Shown: piece by piece, positions 36,241 to 46,079 of the stretch
How the letters are laid out: every line of letters starts with the position of its first letter
Position numbering within the stretch: the first letter of the stretch is position 1
Assembly: GCF_010993705.1 (NCBI RefSeq)
Contig: NZ_WOFO01000004.1
Span: forward strand, 434,001 to 498,000
DNA length: 64,000 nt
Reading direction: 5' to 3'
Origin: Cyclobacterium sp. SYSU L10401
Lineage (GTDB): Bacteria; Bacteroidota; Bacteroidia; Cytophagales; Cyclobacteriaceae
Made by a program: the position numbers and the translations under genes
Notes under the pieces: generated by a model
The model's database searches: none
Told to the model about the DNA's origin: nothing
Seen by the model: the letters and a program-made list of their open reading frames with translations, nothing else

Positions 36241-37000
36241 GGTAGGTAAAATCCAGGCATTAGTGGGAGAAAAAATTAGCCGGAGATTCGCCTTTAGCGC
36301 CGTTTAGGTTTTGGAGATGGGATGATTGGAGATTAAGGGAAGTTGAATTAGATTCGCGTTCGGCTTTGCTTAGGGTTTGATGATAGGGAGTTGATTAAGC
36401 TTGATGGCCCTCCACGTTTAGCGCAAGAACTGATCAAAGTTCTATCTATAATGGCCACCAGGTGGCATTTCTATCACTCACTTGTCTGGGATGTTTTCCT
36501 CGCTAAAATCACATAATCCCTTCGGGATTTAATTTATCGGTTGATCATTTTTTTTCTATAATCTTATCATCCCTTCGGGATTGGGTAAGTCACTTCTTTG
36601 GGGCTTCTGTCTGGATACGGGCAAATCATTCGTTCTATATTCTTGCCATCGCTTCCGGTTTTGGTAGTCACCATCCAACTTTTTGCAGGCTACTGATGAA
36701 GATAAATCCTTGCTTTACGCTCCAGGCCATTTCCATTAATCCCGAAGGAATGCAGAGATTATAACTAATGGAAGCCTATCGATACCAATTCCCACTTGAC
36801 AAGGGGGCAAGGGGGATTTAATTACGTACCTATCTATAAATCAGTCATTTGAATATTAGAAACCTTCGAAAAAATCCCCCACTCCCATTTTAAAAGAGGA
36901 ATTTCGTTTACCTTGAGATTTTTAAATACGTAAATACTTCCACGCTGTCGCAAACGATAGGCACTGCTTACCGTTTTCAATTCAGCATAGGAATACACTT
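36241..37000. repeat. Degenerate palindromic repeat cluster, no gene
   Basis: 760 bases with no credible gene. Imperfect copies of a unit of the form TTCTATAAT-...-palindrome-...-TCAC occur near 36438-36480 (core GCCACC-A-GGTGGC), 36550-36595 (core ATCCC-TTC-GGGAT, 36569-36581) and 36630-36675 (decayed core). Another intact core AATCCC-TTC-GGGATT is at 36515-36529, and a decayed one at 36738-36752. Two related AGATTCG...TTTAGG-type stretches lie at about 36288-36380. GGGGGATTT (36811-36819) and AAATCCCCC (36872-36880) form an inverted pair. Confidence 0.6.
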
Positions 37001-38662
37001 CTAATACCCCGCTGCCTGTCCGTCCTTCCTGGATTCTGAAGCCCCGTAATACACCCCATTTTTACGCATAATGGCCTGATACCCGCCAAAGATACCCTTT
37101 CCCATTCGCAGGGTATGGCCTTTGTCCATCAAGTCACGGATCACTTCGTAATCGAACCCTGACTCAAGAAAGGTGCCGCCGCTACTGAGGTTTTCGTCCC
37201 GATGATAAATTCGGGGCGCATCTCCTGCTTCCTGCAGGTTCATCTTAAAATCGATGATATTCATGATGATCTGCGCATGTCCCTGCGTTTGCATATCGCC
37301 GCCCATCAGACCAAAACTCATAAAGGGTTTATTATCCTTGGTTACAAAGGCCGGAATGATGGTATGAAAAGGCCGCTTACCGGGCGCATAGTTATTGATA
37401 TGCCCTTCTTCCAAAATAAATCCGGCACCCCTGTTTTGCAGTACAAAGCCCAATCCGGCCGGAACCACTCGGGAACCAAATAGCGCCGAATTGCTTTGAA
37501 TCAGGGAGACCATATTGCCATCCCCATCCGCAACTGTCAGGTAGATCGTGTGGTCACCTGATGTTAATCCTTCTTCAAACGTTCCTGCCCTTTCGGGATC
37601 AATCAGTTTTCTGCGTTCTGCTGCATATTCCTCCGATAATAACCGCTTCAGGGGAATCGTGCCGAAATTGGGGTCTCCATAGTAGGTGGTCATATCCGCA
37701 TAGGCCAACTTTTTGGCTTCTAAAAAGGTATGGATATGGGCGGCACTGCCATAGCCCATGCTGGCCAGGTCGAATCCTTTGATGATATTCAGCATCTGAA
37801 GGGCCGCCATTCCCTGACCGTTGGGTGGCATTTCCCAAATATCGTAACCACGATAGTTGATCGATACCGGATCAACCCACTCGGGCTCGTTGTTTGCCAG
37901 ATCTGCTGTGCTGAGGTAGCCACCTTCCGCTTGTACCTGATCGGCGATGGTTTGGGCGACTTTTCCCGTGTAAAACCCGTCCCTTCCCTCGTTAGCGATG
38001 ATTTCCAGGGTATTTGCCAGTTCCGGATTTGAAAATAGCTCCCCTAAACGCGGAAGCCTGCCTTCATCCGTAAAGTAGGTTGCCTCAAAGGATGGATTGT
38101 CCCGCCCCAAATTGACAGTTGAAAAATTATCCGATACCTCGGAAGAAACGGGGATACCTTCCCGGGCGTAATTGATAGTAGGCTCAAGCAAATCGCTAAA
38201 CGCCAACTGTCCAAATTTTTCGTGCAAGGCAAACCAACCTCCCACAGCACCGGGAGTTGTAACAGACAGCGGACCTGTAGTACGGCTTTTACCCGCTTCG
38301 ACCTCGGCTTTAAATTTGTCTACCGTTAGGCTGCCCGGTGATTTTCCGCTGGCATTGAGACCATACAATTGCTGGGTTTTCTCATCCCAGACAATGGCAA
38401 ATAAATCTCCACCGATGCCATTGTTTCCAGGATCGGCAAATCCCAAAAAAGCATTCGCCGCGATGGCTGCATCCACGGCACTCCCTCCGCGCTTGAGGAT
38501 GTCGATGGCAATCTGGGTGGCCAGCGGATGATTGGTGGCCGCCATTCCATTCCGGGCCAATACTTCAGACCGGGTGGCAAAGGCCTTGCCCGACAACCTG
38601 TCCTGGGCTTGCGATAAGTGGAGCGATGTCAGTAGTAAGAATAGTGAAAAGAGCGCTTTCAT
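37001..38662 (-). CDS. ggt: Gamma-glutamyltransferase
   Basis: A 553-aa N-terminal-nucleophile hydrolase. A signal peptide (cleavage near SQAQD) sends it to the periplasm. The autoprocessing Thr is in SGDHTIYLTVADGDGNMVSLIQS (about residue 370), giving the usual large and small subunits; substrate residues NRGAGF and the GGDMQTQGH oxyanion region (equivalent of the SSMSP/GG loop) are present. It hydrolyses or transfers the gamma-glutamyl group of glutathione and related peptides. It stands alone between the repeat cluster and a MITE-like element. Confidence 0.92.
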   Translation of the reverse strand: MKALFSLFLLLTSLHLSQAQDRLSGKAFATRSEVLARNGMAATNHPLATQIAIDILKRGGSAVDAAIAANAFLGFADPGNNGIGGDLFAIVWDEKTQQLYGLNASGKSPGSLTVDKFKAEVEAGKSRTTGPLSVTTPGAVGGWFALHEKFGQLAFSDLLEPTINYAREGIPVSSEVSDNFSTVNLGRDNPSFEATYFTDEGRLPRLGELFSNPELANTLEIIANEGRDGFYTGKVAQTIADQVQAEGGYLSTADLANNEPEWVDPVSINYRGYDIWEMPPNGQGMAALQMLNIIKGFDLASMGYGSAAHIHTFLEAKKLAYADMTTYYGDPNFGTIPLKRLLSEEYAAERRKLIDPERAGTFEEGLTSGDHTIYLTVADGDGNMVSLIQSNSALFGSRVVPAGLGFVLQNRGAGFILEEGHINNYAPGKRPFHTIIPAFVTKDNKPFMSFGLMGGDMQTQGHAQIIMNIIDFKMNLQEAGDAPRIYHRDENLSSGGTFLESGFDYEVIRDLMDKGHTLRMGKGIFGGYQAIMRKNGVYYGASESRKDGQAAGY

Positions 38663-38973
38663 TTTGTTTGGTATTTAGTGGTACGGGTTAAAGGGTCTGC
38701 AACAGGACCTTGATTTCCTCATCTGGCGAAACTAGCCCTTCCGGCTCTAGTAAATCCGTTATTCGGACCAATGGAATGGAACTGCCCGCAAATGCCCCCA
38801 TCGCTTCTCTAATCGAATCGAAAAGGGTACAAAGGATTCATTTGGCATTTCCGGAGATTAAGCTATGAAAAAAAAGCCAAATCGTCACGGAAAAAAACGT
38901 GAAAGTCTTTCTTATTGCACCAAGCTGAGCGGGGCAATGAACAACTGATGCATGATTTGAGGATGTGGTGATG

Positions 38974-39141
38974 CCGTCACTGCGAGGGTGCAAACGGAGT
39001 CCAGTCGAATGGTCGTAATCGCCCCGGCACCTGCGGCAGTCTGTCGGTGTGCGAATCCATCATTCGTTTTTGGAGGGCATTCCACGGAGGACTTCCGGTT
39101 TCGCTTCGGATCAGATTGCTTCGCTGCGCTCGCAATGACGG
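38974..39141. mobile_element. MITE-like repeat with terminal inverted repeats
   Basis: About 168 bases bounded by CCGTCACTGCGAG (38974-38986) and CTCGCAATGACGG (39129-39141), which are inverted repeats matching at 12 of 13 positions. The terminus CGTCATTGCGAG...and the inner GATTGCTTCGCTGCGCTCGCAATGAC-type end are a well-known widely dispersed intergenic repeat in bacteria. No transposase is encoded. Local base composition is more GC-rich than its surroundings. Confidence 0.55.
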
Positions 39142-39212
39142 TGGTTGATGATTTTCAACTGTTATTCACTATTTATATTTGAACTTAAATTTTCATAAAA
39201 TAGGTTATATTA

Positions 39213-39228
39213 GCATATATTTTTATGC
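39213..39228. promoter_or_regulatory. Possible VapB operator
   Basis: GCATA / TATGC inverted arms around six A/T bases, 19 bases upstream of the vapB start. TA operons are usually self-repressed at such sites. Confidence 0.3.
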
Positions 39229-39246
39229 GTATAAACACCAAAAATT

Positions 39247-39438
39247 ATGAGAACTACCTTGGAAATACCCGAAAAGCTGATTAAAGAAGCGATGGAGCTT
39301 ACAGGCGCTAAAACGAAAAGCCAGTTAATAAAAGAGGCATTGGAAGACCAAATAGCACGCATAAAAAGAAAACGATTGATCGCCTACAAAGGAACCATTG
39401 ATCTGGAAATTGACTTGGATGACCTTAGAAAGCGATAG
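39247..39438 (+). CDS. vapB: Antitoxin VapB, ribbon-helix-helix type
   Basis: A 63-aa protein starting MRTTLEIPEKLIKEAMELTGAKTKSQLIKEAL, the ribbon-helix-helix DNA-binding fold of type II antitoxins of the VapB/DUF2191 kind; the acidic C-terminus (IDLEIDLDDLRKR) would embrace the toxin. The toxin gene begins one base after its stop. It presumably represses its own promoter with the toxin. Confidence 0.88.
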   Translation: MRTTLEIPEKLIKEAMELTGAKTKSQLIKEALEDQIARIKRKRLIAYKGTIDLEIDLDDLRKR

Positions 39439-39439
39439 G

Positions 39440-39826
39440 ATGTCTGGTCACAGGGTTTTGGTCGATAGTTCGGTTTGGATTGACTATTTCAAGTCTGGAA
39501 ATATCCCCATTCTCGACCGGATGATCACAGAGGATTTGGTATGTATCAACGAGTTAATTTTGACGGAGTTATCGCCTTTTTTGGAACATAAAGGCAGGTA
39601 TGACATCCTGGAAAACCTTCTTGAATTAGAAATGATTCCCCTGTCCATTGATTGGCAACTCATCCAAAAATACCAACTTTTGAATCTTCAAAAAGGTGTC
39701 AATAAGGTCGGTATTCCTGATTTGATCATTCTGCAACAAGTAATTCATCAAAGGATATCCCTTTTCAGTTTTGACAAGCATTTTAAATTAATGCAGGATT
39801 ATTTAAACTTTGAACTGATAGCATAA
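39440..39826 (+). CDS. vapC: Toxin VapC, PIN-domain ribonuclease
   Basis: About 128 aa of PIN fold. Acidic metal-binding residues appear in VLVDSSVWIDYF (start), the central ELILTELSPF Glu, and PDLIIL / FSFDKHF near the C-terminus. VapC toxins cut tRNA or rRNA when freed from VapB. The frame opens at 39398, but ATG 39440 (MSGHRVLVDSS) is the right start, one base after the vapB stop; the upstream residues overlap vapB out of frame. Confidence 0.88.
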   Translation: MSGHRVLVDSSVWIDYFKSGNIPILDRMITEDLVCINELILTELSPFLEHKGRYDILENLLELEMIPLSIDWQLIQKYQLLNLQKGVNKVGIPDLIILQQVIHQRISLFSFDKHFKLMQDYLNFELIA

Positions 39827-40104
39827 GGGAGCATGAGGATGCATATAAAAATAATTCAAACAATGCATTCACTTTTGATTATTCAGAATAATCTCTAGCC
39901 CTTCACCCCCATGCTTCTTTCCTTTAAAAGGCGGATATTGGAATAATCGGGCATCGGAATAAAGGTCGGCAAGAAAAAGAGGGACGACCCTTAGGCCCCG
40001 CTCAGCGTGAACCAAATTAACCTTTCACCTTTGCGCCCTCTGTGGCTCATTGTGTCCTCTGTGACAAATATTTATTGCACTGCCTCGGATTTTTGCGTCA
40101 CCTC

Positions 40105-41430
40105 CTACTCCACCACTTCCTCCCTATCCACCCATTCCCCGTTGAGCATGACTTTTTTGATGGCATACATGGCTTTGATATCCACGGAGGGGTCGCCTTC
40201 CACCAGGATCAGGTCGGCTAGCTTGCCGGGCTCAATACTGCCCAGACGGTCCTGGGTACGGAAATAACGGGCGTTATAAAGGGTACTGCTGGAAATGGCC
40301 TCCAGCGGCGTCATACCGGCAGCAACCAATAGCTCCATCTCCCGCTGGTAGGCAAGGCCGGGTTGGGCGTATTTACCGGAATTGTGGGAACCAGTAACCA
40401 CCGTGACTCCTGCCTGATGCGCCATGCCGACGAAATCAAGCATGTTTTGGAAGGCCTTTGCCTGGTACTCCTCGTCACCAACCTGCCTTTCAAAGGTGGT
40501 CAGGGTGGGTGACAATACCACCTTATTTTTCACCGCCAGGGCAAGCACCTCTTTCACCCGGTCAGCGGACAAATCTATCTTCGACCACAGGCGGTACCTG
40601 CCTTCCCTTCTGTAATTATTATCTGCCTGAACGCCTTCCCTGAATGCTTTCGCGTCTTCTGGATCGGCCAGGGAGGTACCGAAGGAGGTGATGTGTTCGA
40701 TGCCCTGAAGCCCTGCCATCATGGCATCATCGGCATCTACCAGCTCCAAATGCGCTACTACGGGTATGTGGTAGAAATCAGCCGTCTGGATCACCGTCTC
40801 GAAATACTTTAGCGGAAGCCTGAAATAAATTTTAATACCAGATCCTCCCTGCTTCACATAGTCCTTTATCAGCGTTTGGATATGATCCTTACTTCTTATC
40901 AGGGCAGCCTGATCCAGGTAGACCCCCGGATAGCCGTCCAGATGGGCTCCTGTCAGGTACACCCGGGGCATTTTGGCCTGGGCAAAGTGGAGCGACTGGT
41001 AAAACCGAAAGGGGTGTCCCGGATCCCTGACAGTCGTCACCCCATTGGTAAGAATGGCATGTAATGCCTTGTTGTTGTTTACATTATGTAAATGGGAATC
41101 CATCAGACCCGGCAGCAGGCTCATTCCGGTACCATCCATTATTTCAGCTCCTTCCGGAATGGCTACCTGTTCTTCAGTACCTGCTTCCCATATGCGATTG
41201 CCTTTGATCAGCACGACTGCCTTCTCCACTGGCGGCCCTCCAAGCCCATCTATCAGGCGCACATTTACGATGGCACTGACCTGATCATTTGAAGGCCCAT
41301 CAGGTGGGTTTACCTCCAAAAGGGAGGGGTTTTGCGCAACAGCCAGCTGGGTAAGGCCTAAAAAATTAAGTATCAGCAAAAAAACAAAACTGTTCGATAA
41401 TTTCACCATTTTCTTTGGTTTCACATTCAT
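40105..41430 (-). CDS. Secreted amidohydrolase (imidazolonepropionase/prolidase-like)
   Basis: About 441 aa. Signal peptide in MNVKPKKMVKLSNSFVFLLILNFLGLTQLAVAQ. Amidohydrolase metal motifs: DSHLHN (H-x-H, about residue 112), VVAHLELVD (single His), GIEHITSF (His) and VVTGSHNSGKY with downstream catalytic Asp region; C-terminal LGSIEPGKLADLILVEGDP is the usual small beta-domain closing. It hydrolyses an amide or cyclic amide, substrate unknown. Starts at 41487 (TTG) or 41469 are possible; 41430 or 41409 give a compact signal peptide. Confidence 0.82.
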   Translation of the reverse strand: MNVKPKKMVKLSNSFVFLLILNFLGLTQLAVAQNPSLLEVNPPDGPSNDQVSAIVNVRLIDGLGGPPVEKAVVLIKGNRIWEAGTEEQVAIPEGAEIMDGTGMSLLPGLMDSHLHNVNNNKALHAILTNGVTTVRDPGHPFRFYQSLHFAQAKMPRVYLTGAHLDGYPGVYLDQAALIRSKDHIQTLIKDYVKQGGSGIKIYFRLPLKYFETVIQTADFYHIPVVAHLELVDADDAMMAGLQGIEHITSFGTSLADPEDAKAFREGVQADNNYRREGRYRLWSKIDLSADRVKEVLALAVKNKVVLSPTLTTFERQVGDEEYQAKAFQNMLDFVGMAHQAGVTVVTGSHNSGKYAQPGLAYQREMELLVAAGMTPLEAISSSTLYNARYFRTQDRLGSIEPGKLADLILVEGDPSVDIKAMYAIKKVMLNGEWVDREEVVE

Positions 41431-41581
41431 TTGATAACTGGTTATGTTGGATCTTCTAAATGTATTCATCCTTTTCGAACAAAACAAGCAAGGGGAAGGG
41501 GGGCTCGACCCGAAATGGAGATCGGTCCCCGTATTTATTCCATAGCGTCCTTCGTTAAGCCACCGGTTCGAAACAAAATGC

Positions 41582-42880
41582 TCACCTGACCTTTAACCAA
41601 GTGTTTTCGGTCACATTACTCGTCTCCCGAGGGTCCACCTCATACAAGGTAGCACGCTCATTTACCCCGGTATACATGCCATTTAAAAAATGACAGTTGG
41701 CTACTTTTGCCTGTATCCTTACCAGGGATTGGCCATTTCCCATGATGTTCATGGCCTGAATGGTATGAATTTTACCCGGTAGCGATTCTTCTCCATAGCC
41801 CCTCCCTCCAATCAGCAGGGCTTCATATCGCTCCTCCATGGCCCTAAAAATGACACCACTAATGTAGATATGATGGATTCCTGCCCGGTCGCTGCCCCGT
41901 ATCGCAACCGCGCGGTACCGGTTTTCACAGGAGATATTCGTAATCACCACTTGCTCGATATCATCTTCCGGTCCGTACCAGCGACTGGCTGTTACCATAC
42001 TCCCGTTGATATCTCCATTTTGCTTGGGAATATCGGGGGCGGTATCCAAATTAGAAAGCGCTATAAAATCATCCCCTGTTACACCGGAGACATGATCGAT
42101 CCGAACGTTTTTACAACCCTGTCTCAGGTTAATCCCATCCTTATTCGCCGTCATCAATTGCTCCCCATCCACGGTCACAAACTCTTCGTTGAAAATAGTC
42201 ACATCGGATAGGTCTATTCCCACCGTTCGCTCAAAACTAATGGTCCAGCCATGGGCATTTTCAAAACGAACATTTTTTAGATTGAAGTCCCGGACGTATC
42301 CGATCAACACCATGATATTCCGCCAGTCGCCCGTTTGCTTCAAACCAGGTTTTCCGGCATCACTTCCATAACTTACCCGCCAATTTCCCTTTTCCTGCTC
42401 TGCTTGTGGATTCAGGCTAAGCGTCCTGGCACCGTCACCCGTTGCCCGGGGATTGACCGCCCCTTTGAGTACCGCATTTCCAATTCCGTAAATTCGTATA
42501 TTTTCGTTCCAGACCGGGTCAGTAATGCCTTCCCCTACATTGTCCGAACGGAACAGGTTGTCCCTGCTTGTATCAGAGAGTTGCAAGGTGCAATTGTCCA
42601 ATATCAGCGTCATATTGCTGGGCAACAACAGCGCACTATCAATCATCCATATGGCCGTTCCATTGGCATTTTCCTTCGGAATGCGTACCACTTGGACACG
42701 TTCCTTCGCGGCTTCTATCGCCTGGATAATGCGCTCGGTATCCGTTCCTTCAAATGCATTGGGGGTTACTGTTTGGGGTATCCCAATTCCTCCACTGCCA
42801 ATAGCAAGGTTTTGGAACCCAAAAAGAAAAAACGCCAGGCCGCAATACATTACCCAACGAAAAGAGTTTCTCGTCAACAT
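41582..42880 (-). CDS. Secreted right-handed beta-helix protein, GH28-like
   Basis: A 432-aa protein with a signal peptide, then a pectin-lyase-like parallel beta-helix. The polygalacturonase-type motif pattern is seen as ANKDGINLRQGCKNVRIDHVSGVTGDDFIALSN (NxD, then GDD), followed by repeats like NISCENRYRAVAIRG. The His and RxK of canonical GH28 are not clear, so substrate and activity are uncertain. Opposite strand to the VTT gene upstream. Together with the amidohydrolase it is in a stretch of secreted enzymes. Confidence 0.72.
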   Translation of the reverse strand: MLTRNSFRWVMYCGLAFFLFGFQNLAIGSGGIGIPQTVTPNAFEGTDTERIIQAIEAAKERVQVVRIPKENANGTAIWMIDSALLLPSNMTLILDNCTLQLSDTSRDNLFRSDNVGEGITDPVWNENIRIYGIGNAVLKGAVNPRATGDGARTLSLNPQAEQEKGNWRVSYGSDAGKPGLKQTGDWRNIMVLIGYVRDFNLKNVRFENAHGWTISFERTVGIDLSDVTIFNEEFVTVDGEQLMTANKDGINLRQGCKNVRIDHVSGVTGDDFIALSNLDTAPDIPKQNGDINGSMVTASRWYGPEDDIEQVVITNISCENRYRAVAIRGSDRAGIHHIYISGVIFRAMEERYEALLIGGRGYGEESLPGKIHTIQAMNIMGNGQSLVRIQAKVANCHFLNGMYTGVNERATLYEVDPRETSNVTENTWLKVR

Positions 42881-43196
42881 AGGGAGGTACTTTTCAACAG
42901 AATAAAATTAAGTTAGCTCATACGATCGTTCCGCAAATAATGCGAACCTATACCGGATTTCCGTAAAGGAGGTATTTCTACAAGTAATCGAAAAATAGCC
43001 ATCTTTGACGGATAATAAAAATCAGCAATTGTCGGATAGAAAAAACAAGGATCCGTAAAAGGGCAGGAACAAATGAAAAAAGCAGATGAATCCGGAAACG
43101 CAGGTTTCTCCACAGAAATCTTCCCTTTTTTTTCTGGAAATGAGTACTTTCGGTACAATCTATGTTAATACGTAAACTGTTTTTATCGTTAATTTT
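42881..43196. other. Divergent promoter region
   Basis: 316 bases between the GH28-like gene (minus) and the VTT gene (plus). I see no gene, RNA or clear palindrome; presumably both promoters are here. Confidence 0.4.
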
Positions 43197-43886
43197 ATGT
43201 CCGAAAATAAACCGGCTGTTTGGCCCTATATTCTTTCCAGTATTTTTTTTGGAACCCTGATCGCTCTTTATTTCCTAAACGACTCGGTTCGGGAATTTTT
43301 TTCAGAGGCCTGGGAGGTGCTTCGCAGCAATGATGAGGAGAGAATATCCAATTGGGTGGAGCAATTTGATTTTTGGGGGCCGCTGCTCATCGTGGCTGCC
43401 ATGACTTTGCAGATGTTTCTGTTTGTGGTTCCCTCCTTTCTATTAATGGTCGTAACGGTAGTTGCCTACGGACCCTGGGCCGGGGCAGGGATCATCCTGG
43501 TGGCGATATTCACGGCTTCCTCCATCGGTTATGGAATAGGAGTTAAATTCGGCACGCCAGTAATCGATCAAATCCTTGGCCAAAAAACAGAAAAGAAAAT
43601 ATCCGAATTTCTGGAAGACTATGGCTTTTGGGCCGTCATTGTAACCCGGGTTTCCCCCTTCCTATCCAACGATGCCATCAGCATCATTGCGGGAATGTTG
43701 CGCATGGGCTACTGGAAATTTATCGGCAGCACCATGTTGGGAATAGCCCCGCTTACGGCTGTCACCGCCTTTCTGGGGGAAAATACGGATCGGCTGAAAG
43801 GCGGCTTGGTATGGGTTGGAGCGGTCAGTCTGGTTGGTTTTATTGCCTATGTCTGGTGGGACCGAAAGCGGAAACACAAGAAATAA
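43197..43886 (+). CDS. TVP38/TMEM64-family (VTT domain) membrane protein
   Basis: A 229-aa integral membrane protein with about six helices. It carries the VTT/DedA-like sequence FVVPSFLLMVVTVVAYGPWAG (about residues 80-100), the amphipathic GYGIGVKFGTPVID, and VTRVSPFLSNDAISIIAGMLRMGYWKF, matching the family motif F[F/Y]xRxxPxxPxxxxxxxAG. Such proteins are thought to be lipid scramblases or transporters. It stands alone. Confidence 0.88.
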   Translation: MSENKPAVWPYILSSIFFGTLIALYFLNDSVREFFSEAWEVLRSNDEERISNWVEQFDFWGPLLIVAAMTLQMFLFVVPSFLLMVVTVVAYGPWAGAGIILVAIFTASSIGYGIGVKFGTPVIDQILGQKTEKKISEFLEDYGFWAVIVTRVSPFLSNDAISIIAGMLRMGYWKFIGSTMLGIAPLTAVTAFLGENTDRLKGGLVWVGAVSLVGFIAYVWWDRKRKHKK

Positions 43887-44419
43887 CGGTAAATTAACTT
43901 CCTCCAGCTCTCTGATATGGGAAAGAAAGGGTTGGCAAAACCTGAATACCAATCTGCTGAAGCAGGGTATAGGCAGAAAGTAAAAAATATTTCATTCGCA
44001 CAAAGCAACGACAAATAAAGTCACCACGAATCAACAACTCTTTAGTGGCATATTGATCCTCTGCCCGTATCGGATTAACTGCCTACCATTGGCCCCTAAC
44101 AAATTGAGGGGATGCATCTCCTTTATGGTTAAATGATTATCCCCCATTTCACAGGCAAAAGAAGCCAGAGGCAGAACCAGTGAACAAATCTTTCAGGCCA
44201 CTCCCTTCTCCACTTTTACCTCTTTTACTTAATTAAAAAGTTATAGTTTCAAAAAAATCAGTCAAAAATTAAATTAAAAGTCTCTTTAGATAAACAAAAT
44301 AGACCTTAAAGGTGTTTGATCTTTTTTAAAAAAAAATTATTTTTAAAAAATAATTATTCACAAAAACGATTATTTTAATACTTAAAAAGGGTTAATGTTT
44401 AAATTAAAGAACTTCCTAC
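43887..44419. other. AT-rich intergenic region
   Basis: 533 bases without a gene. The last 200 are very AT-rich with palindromic runs of A and T upstream of the polyglycine-protein gene. No RNA gene or promoter consensus is obvious. Confidence 0.4.
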
Positions 44420-45808
44420 ATGATTATTAAATTTTTACAGTTTTATCTAATCCATATCATTTCATTCCTCGTACTAACAACATCAAATACCTTACTAGCT
44501 CAAAGATTTGAAATCCTTCCACCGGTAACGGACTCAACTCCAGGTATCGGCACGTATTCCGTTCCCACATCCACCAGCCTGCAATCTGGTGAATATGTAG
44601 ACGAGATTGTGCTGACCATAATTATCGTAGGAGGGGGTGGTGGAGGCGGAAGAGGACAAGGAGCAGGAGGCGGAGGAGGAGGCCAGGTAAAGACTTTTAC
44701 CATTGATACCTCTCCTGAAAATTCATTTAACTATACGGTTGGTGCTGGTGGAACCGGTAGTATTACTGACGGTGTTGGTGGTAGCCCCGGAACACCTACA
44801 CGTTTTGATACACATACCGCAAACCCCGGTCTAGGTGGTGAAGGTGGAAATGGCGGACGCGGACAGCAATCAGGCATGGGAAGACCAGGGGGAGCCGGAG
44901 CTAGTGCTGGTGGTAACAGGAGAGCAGGTGGCGGTGGTGGTGGAGCTTCTGGCAATGGATCTAATGGGACTGTAAGTAACCGTGGTCAGCCCAGAGCTAA
45001 CGGAGGGAATGGAGGAGCCGGATTACTAGGATATGGTGGGGGTGGCGGAGGATCTGCCAGCTCTAGCCGGTTCCAAACCCAAGGTTCTGGAGTAGATGGT
45101 GGTACAAATGGCGCTACAGGAACGGCAACAAATGCCACAAACGGCGGCGGTGGAGGTGGTGGTGGTACCGGAGGTGGGAACGGCGGAAATGGACTGGTAA
45201 TCATCTCTGCTACCCTCATCATACTTCCTGTAGAATATTCCTACATCAATGCATCCTTTGATGAAAAAACGCGCATTGGTACTATTACATGGGGTACTTT
45301 TAAGGAATGGGAAAACTCACACTTCGAAGTAGAGCGTGCGCTTAATAATATAAAGCATTTTGAAAAAATTGGGAAAGTAGAGAGTGTAGGTTATTCCGAT
45401 CTTCTCACTGATTACAGCTTTTCTGATGATAATCTCCCTCTTTTTGACTGCATGGCCTATTACAGATTAAAGCAGGTAGACTTTTCTGGCGCTTATACCT
45501 ACAGTAAAACGGTGGGAATAAAGATTTCACAGGTCGGGATAACAAATGGCGTGTGGCGCGCTTACCCCAATCCGACGCTAGGGAAACATCTAAAAATTTC
45601 TTTGGTTAATAAAACTCAGTATACCGATGAACAAATCACCTTTCGAATTATCCATCCAGAGCTGATCACTCCAGCAATCAGGGTCAATTCCGAAAACGAA
45701 ATGAATGAGCAACTGGCAAGCCTTATCTCAAAAATTCCTGGTGGACTAATGGTTATAGAAATCCAATGGGGTCAGAAAGTAGAGTACCTAAAGGTGATAA
45801 AGGAATAA
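44420..45808 (+). CDS. Polyglycine domain protein with type IX secretion C-terminal domain
   Basis: A 462-aa secreted protein. Signal peptide (residues about 1-27, ends LAQ), then a Gly-rich region (about residues 70-270) with runs of up to nine glycines and GGxGGxG repeats, of the polyglycine-II-forming 'glycine-rich domain' type. After residue 275 come a short beta domain (EWENSHFEVERALNN...YYRLKQVDFSGAYTYSK) and a type A T9SS C-terminal domain (YPNPT...VEYLKVIKE). The product is exported by the type IX system to the surface or outside. Function is not known; such Gly-rich folds occur in phage adhesins and in ice-binding proteins. Confidence 0.8.
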   Translation: MIIKFLQFYLIHIISFLVLTTSNTLLAQRFEILPPVTDSTPGIGTYSVPTSTSLQSGEYVDEIVLTIIIVGGGGGGGRGQGAGGGGGGQVKTFTIDTSPENSFNYTVGAGGTGSITDGVGGSPGTPTRFDTHTANPGLGGEGGNGGRGQQSGMGRPGGAGASAGGNRRAGGGGGGASGNGSNGTVSNRGQPRANGGNGGAGLLGYGGGGGGSASSSRFQTQGSGVDGGTNGATGTATNATNGGGGGGGGTGGGNGGNGLVIISATLIILPVEYSYINASFDEKTRIGTITWGTFKEWENSHFEVERALNNIKHFEKIGKVESVGYSDLLTDYSFSDDNLPLFDCMAYYRLKQVDFSGAYTYSKTVGIKISQVGITNGVWRAYPNPTLGKHLKISLVNKTQYTDEQITFRIIHPELITPAIRVNSENEMNEQLASLISKIPGGLMVIEIQWGQKVEYLKVIKE

Positions 45809-45893
45809 TTCTACATGCTGCTTTGGAAGATTAATCATTAACAAGTTAATGAAGTAAGTAAAAAATCATTGATGATGCAGATGCTTTTAAAAT

Positions 45894-45930
45894 GAAAAAA
45901 GGCACTTACAAGATTGCTCTTATAAGTGCC
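45894..45930 (-). terminator. Terminator of tRNA-Thr
   Basis: Inverted arms GGCACTTACA / TATAAGTGCC (one mismatch), on the minus strand followed by TTTTTTCATTTT. Confidence 0.7.
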
Positions 45931-45941
45931 TGATAATCAAG

Positions 45942-46014
<73 letters not shown>

Positions 46015-46079
46015 TTTTATAGGATGCTCACATGCAAGGAAAAGCGAATATGAATGATGGCTTTCCCCAAATGCGAGTG

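Larger units (their letters stand above)
38663..39246. other. Intergenic region between ggt and vapB, with a MITE-like element
   Basis: 584 bases without a gene. It contains the element at 38974-39141 (listed separately) and, close to vapB, an imperfect palindrome GCATA-N6-TATGC (39213-39228) that could be the VapB operator. The rest shows no recognisable features. Confidence 0.5.

Noticed and set aside
44500..45222. Three antisense open frames rich in proline opposite the polyglycine gene
   Set aside because: Antisense of GGN repeats gives CCN (Pro) codons and long open frames by composition alone.
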